From JAKCDU01 sp035551615 (GTDB lineage Bacteria > Actinomycetota > Acidimicrobiia > Acidimicrobiales > Palsa-688), in NCBI GenBank assembly GCA_035551615.1, contig DASZNC010000113.1:1-41892 (forward strand): DNA of 41,892 nt, given 5' to 3'. Positions 30,316 through 37,777 of the stretch are shown here, piece by piece (the stretch's first letter is position 1; the number at the start of each line of letters is the position of its first letter). The position numbers and the translations under genes are program-made. The notes under the pieces were generated by a model, which worked only from the letters and a program-made list of their open reading frames with translations, was not told the DNA's origin and did no database searches.

Positions 30316-31832
30316 CGACTGCTCCTTGTCTCGCGGGTGATGTCGGTACGGCCGGGCCCAGACCCGGACGGGTCCGTCGGTCCGTCGGTGTGCTCGGGCT
30401 CCGGTCCCCGGCGGGCAGCGGCCTGGGTCGCCCACAGATGGACCACGGCGTAGCTGCGCCACGGCTTCCAGGCCGCCGGATCGACGCCTGGAGCGGCCCG
30501 CATCAGGACCAGGTCCTTCGGGAGGAACACGTCCGGATCGCCCAGCCCCCGCATCCGCATGTAGGCCGCCGTCCAGGACCCGACGCCGGGCAGTTCCAGC
30601 AAACGCCGCTCGGTCTCGTCCCGATCGGCGCCCGGGTCGAGCGCGATACGGCCATCGGCGACGGCGGCGGCCAACGCTCTCAGCGTGTCGGCCCGTCTGG
30701 TCGGCATCGGCAGCTCGTCGGCGCCGGCACCGGCCACCGCGTCGGGGGTGGGGAAGGCGAAACGGCCCGGCTCCTCGAGCGGGACCCCGAGGCGGGCCAC
30801 GATGCGGCCCAGAACGGTGCGGGCGGCCAGGGTGGAGATCTGCTGGCCGACCACCGCCCTCACGGCCAGCTCGAACGGGTTGGTCGTCCCGGGTAGGCGC
30901 CGTCCCGGGTCCTGGGCGACCAGCGGGCCGAGCACCGGATCGTCGCCGAAGGTGTGGAGAACGGCGCCCGGGTCGGCGTCCAGGTCGAGCAGGCGGCGCA
31001 CCCGGGAGACGGCGGTGGCGTAGTCCCGCACATCGGTCAGCCGCAGCTGGCACGGGATGGCCGGATGCGAGCCGCCCTTGTCGACGCCGGCCAGATCGAT
31101 GCCGACCAGGCCGGGACCGTGGGGCAGATCGATGGCCGCCGTGTACGTCGAGCCGTCCCACGTCTCGACGCCGGGGATGGCCCGGTGACCGAGGAACTCG
31201 AGGGAGGCGGCCAGGTCCAACGGCGGGCGGTAGGTGAGCTGGGCCACGATGGCCGATCCCGGGGGGCGGACGACCGGCCGGCGGCGATCCCGGATCTCCG
31301 ATGGGGTGAGGGCGAACACCTCGCGGACCCGGTCGTTGAACTGACGCACGGAGCCGAACCCGGCGGCCCAGGCCACGTCGGTCACCGGCAGGTCGGTCGT
31401 CTCCAACAGGGCCCGGGCGTTCTGCACCCGGTGGGCCATGGCCAGGCGGAGCGGTCCGGTACCGAGCTCGGTGGTGACCAGCCGGTTCAGCTGCCGGGTG
31501 CTGTACCCGAGCCGGCGGCTCAGGCCGTCCACCCCTTCCCGCTCGACCACGCCGTCACCGATCAGGCGCACCGCCCGGGCGACCAGGTCGGCCCGGGCGT
31601 CCCAGTCGGGCGACCCCGGTGCGGCGTCCGGGCGGCACCGCTTGCACGCCCGGAACCCGGCGTCCTGGGCCGCCGCCGGCGTCGGGTAGAAGTCGACGTT
31701 CTCCCGCTTGGGGGTCATCGCCGGGCAGCTGGGCCGGCAGTAGATGCCGGTCGTCCTCACGGCGATGACGAACGTCCCGTCGAATCGGCCGTCACGCCCC
31801 GATGCCACCCGGTAGCAATGTTCGTCGTCCAT
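30312..31832 (-). CDS. Ada zinc domain/AraC regulator fused to AlkA glycosylase
   Basis: A 506-aa fusion. Residues 1-75 are the Ada metal-binding domain with C32, C36, C63 and C66 (TGIYCRPSC and ACKRCRP); C32 aligns with the cysteine that takes methyl groups from DNA phosphotriesters in E. coli Ada. Residues 80-185 are an AraC-type double helix-turn-helix. From about 195 an AlkA N-terminal beta domain leads into the HhH-GPD glycosylase domain with LPGVGSWTAAYMRMRGLGDPDVFLPKD, including the catalytic Asp, which excises alkylated bases such as 3-methyladenine. This architecture is common in actinobacteria. The start is ATG 31832 (or GTG 31835, 7 nt after CATAGT). It is co-transcribed with ogt (ATGA overlap), and likely self-activated after methylation. 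Confidence 0.93.
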   Translation of the reverse strand: MDDEHCYRVASGRDGRFDGTFVIAVRTTGIYCRPSCPAMTPKRENVDFYPTPAAAQDAGFRACKRCRPDAAPGSPDWDARADLVARAVRLIGDGVVEREGVDGLSRRLGYSTRQLNRLVTTELGTGPLRLAMAHRVQNARALLETTDLPVTDVAWAAGFGSVRQFNDRVREVFALTPSEIRDRRRPVVRPPGSAIVAQLTYRPPLDLAASLEFLGHRAIPGVETWDGSTYTAAIDLPHGPGLVGIDLAGVDKGGSHPAIPCQLRLTDVRDYATAVSRVRRLLDLDADPGAVLHTFGDDPVLGPLVAQDPGRRLPGTTNPFELAVRAVVGQQISTLAARTVLGRIVARLGVPLEEPGRFAFPTPDAVAGAGADELPMPTRRADTLRALAAAVADGRIALDPGADRDETERRLLELPGVGSWTAAYMRMRGLGDPDVFLPKDLVLMRAAPGVDPAAWKPWRSYAVVHLWATQAAARRGPEPEHTDGPTDPSGSGPGRTDITRETRSSR

Positions 31833-31842
31833 CACGGGTTCC

Positions 31843-31848
31843 ACTATG
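31843..31848 (-). promoter_or_regulatory. -10 box CATAGT for the ada-alkA/ogt operon
   Basis: Minus-strand CATAGT ends 7 nt before GTG 31835 and 10 nt before ATG 31832. Confidence 0.4.
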
Positions 31849-31963
31849 GCCCGCGACGCGCTCGTCTGATAGCGGTTTTCGGACATCACCGTTGGGGGCC
31901 GGAGATGATGTGGACGGCGCGGGCCGGGTCGGGGCTACGCCCTGCGGCCGGGCCGGTCTCGGG

Positions 31964-32117
31964 GCGCGTTGTCCCGGGCCATCAAGTTTCCAGCCGGATC
32001 CGAGTGGACCGCGCCAGAACATCAAATAGCGCGTTGTCCCGGGCCATTCGATCTGGGCGCCGATCTGGGTGGACGGCCAGAACGCGCTTTTCGACGTTAT
32101 CCCGGGCCATTCGATCC
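31964..32117. repeat. 63-65-bp degenerate tandem repeat
   Basis: CGTTGTCCCGGGCCAT-type blocks recur at about 31967, 32032 and 32095 (the third with GTTATCC), spaced 65 and 63 bp. Between them a second shared block, GTGGAC...GCCAGAAC, occurs at 32004 and 32069. On the minus strand the unit translates as a repeated IEWPG peptide, but no start or RBS supports a gene. Confidence 0.8.
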
Positions 32118-32184
32118 TGCCCCCTGCAACTCTGGCCCGGATTCGCGCGCTCCCGTGAGTCGCTCGGCCGCCCCATCGGTCGCC

Positions 32185-32290
32185 GCGTGAGGGTCCGGGC
32201 GGAGTTCGGCGCTCCGGCGGGCGGGACACGGCCCGGGCGGAGACCGGCGGTCCGGCGGCGGGACACGGCCCGGGCGGAGACCGGCGGCGG
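32185..32290. repeat. 37-bp tandem repeat after the anti-sigma gene
   Basis: Two near-identical 37-bp units start at 32221 and 32258 (GCGGGACACGGCCCGGGCGG...), preceded by a diverged copy at 32185. The array ends about 9 bp before the anti-sigma stop codon. Confidence 0.85.
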
Positions 32291-32298
32291 CCGCCCGG

Positions 32299-33102
32299 CT
32301 AGGAGACGACCGAGCCGGACACGACCGGCTTCTGGGTCGAAGACACCACGCCGCCGGCCACCTCGGCGGTCACGGCCAGAGCCTGGACGCCGCTGCTGGC
32401 CCGGAAGGCCATGACCGGGGAGGGGGTGGCTCCGAGCACGCCGTAGGAGATCACCTGGTTGCCCACCACGCCCCACAACTGGTACGTCTGCTCCGGCGAC
32501 AACGGCGCCAGGTCGGTGTCGTACAGGTAGCCGGCGCCGCTGGGCAGGATGACGGCATCGAGCGACACCCGTGGGCCGGCCTGGGATTTCAACGCCACCA
32601 TCCGGGCGCCGGGTGTGGCCAGGGCCAGGCGGACGGCGGTCATCGTCGGGGCCGTCGGCGCCATGGCCGCGACCTGGCCGCTCAAATGGTTGGTCCGGGT
32701 ACGCAGGTGCCCGACCTCGACACCGAGCAGGGCGACCACGATCACCGCAGCTGCGGCGACCAGGCCCATCACCTGGGGCAGACGGGAGCGACCCACCTGG
32801 GGCAGGCGGGAGCGGCGCCGGGCGGCGAGCAACGGCAGCGGCCGGGGCGGGTCGACCGGCTCATCGTCGGGTGCCGGGTCGTGGATGCGGGCCGCCACCC
32901 GGTCCCACATGCCTTCGGGGGCCTCCTGGCCGGCGTAGGCCAGCACCCCCACCACCTCCCTGTGGTTGCGCAGTTCGGCCCGGCAGCGCGGACAGGTTTC
33001 CAGATGGGCTTCGATGGCCGCCGCCTCGTCGGGCTCGACGGCATCGAGGGCGTACACGCCCAGCAGGTCGGCGGCATCCTCGTGGCGCATCATTCGGTCC
33101 AT
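32299..33102 (-). CDS. Anti-sigma factor, RskA-like with zinc motif
   Basis: A 267-aa single-pass membrane anti-sigma factor. The cytosolic N-terminus carries the zinc-binding anti-sigma motif HLETCPRC (H33, C37, C40). One TM helix spans about 111-130, and the extracytoplasmic RskA-type domain (about 150-267) includes SGAGYLYDTDLAPLSPEQTYQLWG. It would hold the adjacent ECF sigma factor at the membrane until the signal is sensed. Several ATGs are possible: 33102 overlaps the sigma gene by 13 bp, and 33093 would give an ATGA overlap. Just before the TM helix SRLPQV is repeated by an in-frame 24-bp duplication (32771-32814). The signal is unknown. Confidence 0.9.
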   Translation of the reverse strand: MDRMMRHEDAADLLGVYALDAVEPDEAAAIEAHLETCPRCRAELRNHREVVGVLAYAGQEAPEGMWDRVAARIHDPAPDDEPVDPPRPLPLLAARRRSRLPQVGRSRLPQVMGLVAAAAVIVVALLGVEVGHLRTRTNHLSGQVAAMAPTAPTMTAVRLALATPGARMVALKSQAGPRVSLDAVILPSGAGYLYDTDLAPLSPEQTYQLWGVVGNQVISYGVLGATPSPVMAFRASSGVQALAVTAEVAGGVVSSTQKPVVSGSVVS

Positions 33103-33671
33103 GCCACACCCACCATCGTGTCGGCCAGCACGGTGCGCATGCGCTTCAGCCCGCTGCGGATCCGGCTCTTGACCGTGCCCTCCGGGGCACCCAGTTCGAC
33201 GGCCACCTCCCGGTAGGTACGCCCTCCGAAGTAAGCCAGTTCGATGGCCCGGCGCTCCTCGTCGGGCAGCGTCATGACCGCGTCGCGGACCCGCTCGGCG
33301 ACGGCCATGTCCCATACCTCGTGCTCGAGGTCGTAGCCGGCCTCGGCCTGGGCCCGCGACTCGCGGCCCTCCCGGGCCTTGCGGGCCCCGTCGGAGCGCA
33401 GCAGGTCGACCGCCCGGCCGTGGGTCTGGGCCAGCAGGAATGATCGCAGCGATCCCCGTTCCGGGTCGAACCGCTCCGGTTGGTTCCACAACCGGAGAAA
33501 CACCTCCTGGACGATCTCCTCGGCCCGACCGGCGTCCCCGAGGACCCGTCGGGCCAGGGCGAACACGGCGCCGCCGTGGCGCCGGAACACCTCGGCCATG
33601 GCGTCGTCGTGCCAGCGGCCGATGGACACGACGAGCGCGGCGTCGCTGGAGGCGGTCAGAGATCGGGCCAT
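33090..33671 (-). CDS. ECF sigma factor (SigK-like)
   Basis: A 193-aa extracytoplasmic-function sigma factor. Region 2 spans about 24-93 (FRRHGGAVFALARRVLGD, AEEIVQEVFLRLW) and region 4 about 128-180 (LPDEERRAIELAYFGGRTYREVAVELGAPEGTVKSRIRSGLKRM). The RskA-type partner encoded next, overlapping by up to 13 bp, fits the SigK/RskA or related ECF19 grouping. ATG 33671 is preceded 6 nt upstream by AATAGT, and the frame before it is shared with the intergenic gap. It follows the SCP2-like gene by 53 bp. Control is by the membrane anti-sigma factor; the regulon cannot be read here. Confidence 0.93.
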   Translation of the reverse strand: MARSLTASSDAALVVSIGRWHDDAMAEVFRRHGGAVFALARRVLGDAGRAEEIVQEVFLRLWNQPERFDPERGSLRSFLLAQTHGRAVDLLRSDGARKAREGRESRAQAEAGYDLEHEVWDMAVAERVRDAVMTLPDEERRAIELAYFGGRTYREVAVELGAPEGTVKSRIRSGLKRMRTVLADTMVGVAWTE

Positions 33672-33677
33672 CGTCCT

Positions 33678-33683
33678 ACTATT
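33678..33683 (-). promoter_or_regulatory. -10 box AATAGT for the sigma/anti-sigma genes
   Basis: Minus-strand AATAGT ends 6 nt before ATG 33671, so the sigma gene can be expressed apart from the mca operon. Confidence 0.45.
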
Positions 33684-33724
33684 CGGAGCCGGCGGCCGCT
33701 TGGATGACGGTCCCGGGGATTCGA

Positions 33725-34105
33725 TCACCCGGCCAGACCGGCGATCGCCGCTCTCCACTCCTCGAAGCCGGGGGCCAACGTCGACTGCAGGAACTCGAGG
33801 ATCAGACCGCCGTCACCGGACGCCTTCAGCCGGCCCCGCATGAAGGCCACGCTCGGTGACACCGCCCCGGACAGCACATCCGGCGCATCGGCCCGGCCCA
33901 ACGTGAACGTGGCCGCTGCGTCGCCGCCGCCCGCCCCACCGGACACGACCTGGCCGTCCTGGTAGGCCCAGTGGAACGTCACCTCCTTACGGGGCGCCGT
34001 CGACACGCCCAGGGACACCTTCCCGGAGGCACCGGGCGCAGGCGGCAACTTCGACCAGAGCTGCCCGGCCGCCTCGGCCCACTCGGCCGTCCCGAGATCA
34101 GGCAT
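33725..34105 (-). CDS. SCP2-like sterol/lipid-binding protein
   Basis: A 126-aa protein resembling the SCP2 sterol-carrier fold. An N-terminal helix (TAEWAEAAGQLWSKL) is followed by strands KVSLGVSTAP, EVTFHWAYQDGQVV and AAATFTLGRA, a helix APDVLSGAVSPSVAFMRGRLKASGD, and a final helix. The AFMRGRLKASGD segment is characteristic of SCP2 and alkyl sulfatase C-terminal domains. Such proteins bind lipids or acyl-CoA in a hydrophobic tunnel; the ligand here is unknown. ATG 34105 overlaps the mca stop by 8 bp, so the two are translationally linked. Confidence 0.82.
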   Translation of the reverse strand: MPDLGTAEWAEAAGQLWSKLPPAPGASGKVSLGVSTAPRKEVTFHWAYQDGQVVSGGAGGGDAAATFTLGRADAPDVLSGAVSPSVAFMRGRLKASGDGGLILEFLQSTLAPGFEEWRAAIAGLAG

Positions 34106-35009
34106 CGGCGGCCACCGTTTCCACCCCTGCGAACAGGTCGCTCGGGTGAGGACCGGCCGCCGTCAGATCCCTGGCCACCTCGTACTCCTCGAACGGGTAG
34201 ACGGTGTCGGCCACCTCGGGCGGCAGCCCGAACCAGTGCCTCGACGTCGGGTCCACCTGGGTGGCGTGGGCCAGCAGGCCCTCCCGCACGACCGACGTGA
34301 ACCCGGTGGTGTCGACCACGACCCGCCTGGAGAGGTCCTCGTCCTGCTCTTTGACCTCTTCCTTCAGCATCCGCTCCCACCGCTCGTCGGTGAACGGCGA
34401 CTCCAGGCCCAGTTCCACGAACCTCTCGTGCATGGCCCTCATTCGCTTGATCGACCACCGCACGTAGCACAGGCGGGCCGCCTGCCACGCCGGGCCGGCC
34501 TCCGGGAACCGGCCGGGGTCGCCGGCCGCGTCGAAGGCGATCTCGCTGATCTCGTTGACCCGCAGGTGGTCGGGATGCGGGTAGCCGCTCTGGTCCTGCG
34601 GGTAGGTGACGATGACCTGCGGCCGCTCCCGCCGGATGATGGCGACCAGCCGCCCGACCGCCTCGTCGAGCGGGGCCTGGGCGAACGAGCGAGGGTCGGC
34701 GTTGGCCTCGGTGTCGGGCATTCCGGAGTCCCGGTAGCCGAGCATGACCACCTCGTCGTAACCGATCACCGCCGCCGCCCGGTCGAGCTCGGCCCGCCGC
34801 ACCTCGGCCAGGTTGTCGCGCACGTCGGGCCGGTCCATCGCCGGGTTGAGGATGTCGCCCGCCTCGCCACCGGTACATGTGACGAGCACCGTGCGCACCC
34901 CGGCGGCGTGGTAGCGGGCCACCGTCCCGGCCCCTTTCGACGCCTCGTCATCGGGGTGGGCGTGCACCGCCAACAAGCACATGGTCAAAGGAAAGTCTCC
35001 CGTCGACAT
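34098..35009 (-). CDS. mca: Mycothiol S-conjugate amidase
   Basis: A PIG-L/LmbE-family zinc amidase of 303 aa. AVHAHPDDEASKGAGT (H18, D21, general base D20) and YPHPDHLR (H148) give the metal site. The long collinear match to mycobacterial Mca (GGEAGDILNPAMDRPDVR, AAGDPGRFPEAGPAW, ERF..GLESPF, HATQVDP, PFEEYEVARD) favours Mca over MshB. Mca cleaves mycothiol-toxin adducts to a mercapturic acid and GlcN-inositol, so the host makes mycothiol. Start choice is open between ATG 35009 (GAGGGA just upstream), ATG 34982 and GTG 35024. The upstream pcd gene ends 7 bp before this start. Confidence 0.92.
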   Translation of the reverse strand: MSTGDFPLTMCLLAVHAHPDDEASKGAGTVARYHAAGVRTVLVTCTGGEAGDILNPAMDRPDVRDNLAEVRRAELDRAAAVIGYDEVVMLGYRDSGMPDTEANADPRSFAQAPLDEAVGRLVAIIRRERPQVIVTYPQDQSGYPHPDHLRVNEISEIAFDAAGDPGRFPEAGPAWQAARLCYVRWSIKRMRAMHERFVELGLESPFTDERWERMLKEEVKEQDEDLSRRVVVDTTGFTSVVREGLLAHATQVDPTSRHWFGLPPEVADTVYPFEEYEVARDLTAAGPHPSDLFAGVETVAADA

Positions 35010-35016
35010 CAGTCCC

Positions 35017-35307
35017 TCATTCACTCCCGTCCAGCACGTCCACGCCCTTGGCCAGCTCGAAGTCCAGGTCGGTCAGGCCCCCCGAATCGTGGGTGCTCAC
35101 CCGCAGGTCGACCGTGTTCCAGGAGATGGCGATATCGGGATGATGATCGAGCGACTCGGCCAGATCGGCGACCTGATTGACGAAGGCCATCGCCGCTTTG
35201 AAGTCGGGCCGTTTCACCTGACGGACGATCTCGTCGCCCTCCCGTGTCCAGTGCGACGCGAGGAGGGCCTGCTCGATCTGTTCGTCGGTGAGCCGAGGCC
35301 TGGGCAT
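35017..35307 (-). CDS. Pterin-4a-carbinolamine dehydratase
   Basis: A 96-aa protein of the DCoH/PhhB family. The active-site histidines are visible as ESLDHHPDI (H55, H56) and STHDSGGLTDLDFELA (H73). The enzyme dehydrates 4a-hydroxytetrahydropterin, recycling the cofactor of aromatic amino acid hydroxylases; bacteria without such hydroxylases often keep it, with roles suggested in molybdopterin metabolism. ATG 35307 has AAAGGTGA close upstream. It heads the minus-strand group pcd-mca-SCP2-like and diverges from the VirD4-like gene across 74 bp. Confidence 0.93.
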   Translation of the reverse strand: MPRPRLTDEQIEQALLASHWTREGDEIVRQVKRPDFKAAMAFVNQVADLAESLDHHPDIAISWNTVDLRVSTHDSGGLTDLDFELAKGVDVLDGSE

Positions 35308-35370
35308 GTCACCTTTCTACACGAACTATCGTTGGTTCCGACTCGGCGGCGCGCCCTCTCAACGTGGGAA

Positions 35371-35377
35371 GGGAAGG
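35371..35377 (+). promoter_or_regulatory. Ribosome binding site GGGAAGG
   Basis: GGGAAGG ends 4 nt before ATG 35382 and decides this start over the in-frame start at 35364. Confidence 0.5.
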
Positions 35378-35381
35378 CGGT

Positions 35382-36719
35382 ATGGCCGTCACCATCGAGC
35401 ATCTGCAGCAGTACACCGCCTCGTCCGGGGGGCGACTGTATGCCGGCGCCGTAGGTGGGGGCCTGGCTCTGGCCGAACCCCAGCACGGCCTCCTGGTGCT
35501 GGGCCCGCCGCGGTCGGGCAAGACCACCACCCTGGCCGTCCCGAACACCCTGGCCGCCCCCGGCCCGGTCATCGTCACCTCGACCAAGCCGGACATCCTG
35601 TCGGCCACTCTCGGCGGGCGCCGCCGGATGGGTCGCTGCTGGCTGCTCGACCCATCGGGGGCCACCCGTCCCCCTCCTGGAGTGGAGTTGATCCGGTGGT
35701 CGCCGGTGGCGGCGGCCCGGACATGGGACGAATCGCTGGTGGTGGCCCGGTCGATGACCGGCGCCGCCCGCCCGGCCGGCCGGTTCGGTGAATCGGCGCA
35801 CTGGACGGAACGTTCCGAGGCGCTCCTCGCCCCGCTCCTGCACGGCGCCTACCTGCGCGGTGGCAGCATCGAGGACGTCCTCAGCTGGGTGCTCCGCCAC
35901 GACCTGTCCACGGCGGCCGGGGTCATGTCGGCCCACGGTCTGCGCCTGGCCCGTGACGTGCTGGACGGTATCGAGGCCACCGACCCACGCGAGCAGTCGG
36001 GCATCTGGTCGTCGGCCGCCGGCGTCCTGGCCGCCTACCGGTCCGAGGCCGTCCTCGACCGCTCGACCCCGGTCAACTTCGACCCCTCCACCCTCATCTC
36101 GTCCTCCGACACCGTCTACGTCTGCGCGCCGGCCCGCCACCAGGAACTGGTCGCCCCGATCGTCGTCGCCTTCCTCGACCAGGCCCGGGCGGGCGCGTAT
36201 GGGCGGACGGAACCGGGTCCTCCTTTGACCCTCGTGCTCGACGAGATGGCCAACATCGCCCCCATCCCGGACCTGCCCGCGCTGGTCAGCGAGGGCGGCA
36301 GCCAGGGCGTCCTGACCATGGGGTGCCTGCAGGATCTCAGCCAGGCCCGGAACCGGTGGGGGCCGGCCGCCGACGGATTCCTCTCGCTCTTCGGGGCCAA
36401 GGTGGTGCTGCCCGGCATCGGTGACATCCGCACCCTCGACCTGGTGTCGCAGCTGGGCGGCGAGGTCGAGGTGGCGTCGGCCAGCGTCAGCCAGGGACCA
36501 TGGTGGTCGGCCGGGCGGGGCGGACCGACGTGGAGCTGGAGCGGGCACCGGCAGAGGCGCCTGCCGGTCGAGCGGGTCCAGCAGCAGCCGCCCGGGTCGG
36601 CCCTGTTCCTGTCGGGGGCGGCGCCACCGGCTTCGGTCGGGCTGCCGCCATGGTGGGCCGTTGCCCCGTTCGCACCGACGACGGAACGACGGGTACCGGG
36701 GCCCGGCCTGTCCCGGTAA
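35382..36719 (+). CDS. VirD4/TraG-like ATPase, solitary
   Basis: A 445-aa ATPase of the type IV coupling protein (VirD4/TraG/TraD) family. Walker A is GPPRSGKTTT (41-50, K47) and Walker B LTLVLDEMANI (D287/E288); between them lie the TraG-type segments VIVTSTKPDIL and ESAHWTERSEALLAPLLHGA, and after them GVLTMGCLQDLSQARNRWG with the sensor-like Gln. There is no N-terminal TM domain, and the Pro-rich C-terminus is short. Coupling proteins feed DNA or protein into type IV secretion channels. No relaxase, other T4SS gene, integrase or att site is visible here, so it may be a domesticated homologue, perhaps a DNA pump or a partner of a remote system. Confidence 0.85.
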   Translation: MAVTIEHLQQYTASSGGRLYAGAVGGGLALAEPQHGLLVLGPPRSGKTTTLAVPNTLAAPGPVIVTSTKPDILSATLGGRRRMGRCWLLDPSGATRPPPGVELIRWSPVAAARTWDESLVVARSMTGAARPAGRFGESAHWTERSEALLAPLLHGAYLRGGSIEDVLSWVLRHDLSTAAGVMSAHGLRLARDVLDGIEATDPREQSGIWSSAAGVLAAYRSEAVLDRSTPVNFDPSTLISSSDTVYVCAPARHQELVAPIVVAFLDQARAGAYGRTEPGPPLTLVLDEMANIAPIPDLPALVSEGGSQGVLTMGCLQDLSQARNRWGPAADGFLSLFGAKVVLPGIGDIRTLDLVSQLGGEVEVASASVSQGPWWSAGRGGPTWSWSGHRQRRLPVERVQQQPPGSALFLSGAAPPASVGLPPWWAVAPFAPTTERRVPGPGLSR

Positions 36720-36779
36720 CAGCCGGGGCGGGCGGCGACGGCGCCCCGAAATCCGGCCGGTCGTCTCCCCCGCCGGCCG

Positions 36780-36785
36780 TACCAT
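36780..36785 (+). promoter_or_regulatory. -10 box TACCAT for the EamA gene
   Basis: TACCAT lies 6 nt before GTG 36792, the same hexamer and spacing as at the thiolase gene. Confidence 0.55.
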
Positions 36786-36791
36786 CACCCG

Positions 36792-37694
36792 GTGCGCCCG
36801 ACCCATCTGCTCGACCGCTCCCCGGCGGTCGGGTTGATCGGTTTGGACGCGTTGACGGTCCAGTTCGGGGCCGCTTTCGCCACCCGGCTGTTCGGGCGGG
36901 TCGGCCCCGCCGGTGCGGTGACCCTACGGTTGGTCGTCGCCGCCCTGGTCCTGTTGGCCGGCCTACGGCTCCTCCCCGGCGGCCGTGGCGGCCGGCGTCT
37001 CCGGCGGCGGGACGGGCGGGCCGACTGGGCCGTCGCGGTCGCCTTCGGGTTGGTCATGGGCGCCATGAACCTCTGCTTCTACGAGTCCATCGCCCGCATC
37101 CCCCTGGGGGTGGCCGTGACCATCGAGTTCTCCGGCCCGCTCTGCCTGGCGCTGGCGTCATCGCGCCACTGGCTCGACGGGCTGTGGGCGCTGGCCGCCG
37201 GGAGCGGGGTGGCCCTGTTGGCGACCGGGATCGGGCACCGGCTGGACGTGGTCGGCGTCATGTTCGCCCTGATCGCCGGGGCGTTCTGGGTGGGCTACAT
37301 CATCCTCAGCCAGGAGACCGGTGCCCGCTTCGAATCGCTCACCGGGCTGGCCTGGGCCATGGCGGTGTCGGCCGTGGCCATCTTCCCGTTCGGTGTGGCG
37401 GCCGCCGGAACGACACTGGTCCGGCCCTCGGTGCTCGGTCTCGGCATCGCCGTCGGCATCATGTCGTCGGTCATCCCCTACAGCCTCGAGCTGATCGCCC
37501 TGCGGCGGGTCACCCGCCGGGCGTTCGGGGTGATGATGAGCCTCGATCCGGCCCTGGCCACCGCCGCCGGCTGGATCGTGCTCGGCCAGCACCTCGATCT
37601 GAGGGAGTGGATCGCCCTGCTCCTCGTGGTGGCCGCCAACCTGGGCAACTCCGTGCTCGGCTCGCCCTCTCCGGCGACGACGGCCAGAACCTGA
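36792..37694 (+). CDS. EamA/DMT family exporter (RhtA-like)
   Basis: A 300-aa membrane transporter with ten predicted TM helices in two EamA repeats. The first repeat includes GPAGAVTLRLVVAALVLL and FGLVMGAMNLCFYESIARIPLGVAVTIEFSGPL, and the second AFWVGYIILSQETG and IPYSLELIALRRVTRRAFGVMMSLDPALATAAGWIVLGQ. The ARIPLGVAVTIEFSGPL segment is characteristic of the RhtA subgroup, exporters of threonine, homoserine and other amino acids. The exact substrate is unknown. GTG 36792 is chosen for its -10 box 6 nt upstream and because it sits 73 bp after the VirD4-like stop. It converges with ecfT. Confidence 0.9.
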   Translation: MRPTHLLDRSPAVGLIGLDALTVQFGAAFATRLFGRVGPAGAVTLRLVVAALVLLAGLRLLPGGRGGRRLRRRDGRADWAVAVAFGLVMGAMNLCFYESIARIPLGVAVTIEFSGPLCLALASSRHWLDGLWALAAGSGVALLATGIGHRLDVVGVMFALIAGAFWVGYIILSQETGARFESLTGLAWAMAVSAVAIFPFGVAAAGTTLVRPSVLGLGIAVGIMSSVIPYSLELIALRRVTRRAFGVMMSLDPALATAAGWIVLGQHLDLREWIALLLVVAANLGNSVLGSPSPATTART

Positions 37695-37777
37695 TCCGGC
37701 CGTCCCGGTGGGCTCAGATGGTTTGGGCCGACGGGCGGGGCCAGGGCGTTCTGGGTCGCCGGATCCGTCCCGGGTGG

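Larger units (their letters stand above)
31890..32298. other. Noncoding, repeat-filled intergenic region
   Basis: About 410 bp with no supportable gene. It holds a 63-65-bp degenerate tandem repeat (31964-32117) and a 37-bp repeat (32185-32290). Open frames here translate only the repeats. Confidence 0.7.

Noticed and set aside
31964..32117. CRISPR-like array
   Set aside because: The intervening segments share sequence with each other, only about 2.5 units exist, and no cas genes are near; the RecB-like Fe-S protein is a general repair-type nuclease.
31792..32229. Minus-strand 145-codon frame with IEWPG repeats
   Set aside because: It overlaps the ada-alkA start, has no RBS or promoter match, and its peptide repeat simply reflects the DNA repeat.
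35382..36719. Integrative conjugative element
   Set aside because: Only one coupling-protein-like gene is present; no relaxase, channel proteins, integrase or flanking direct repeats are seen.
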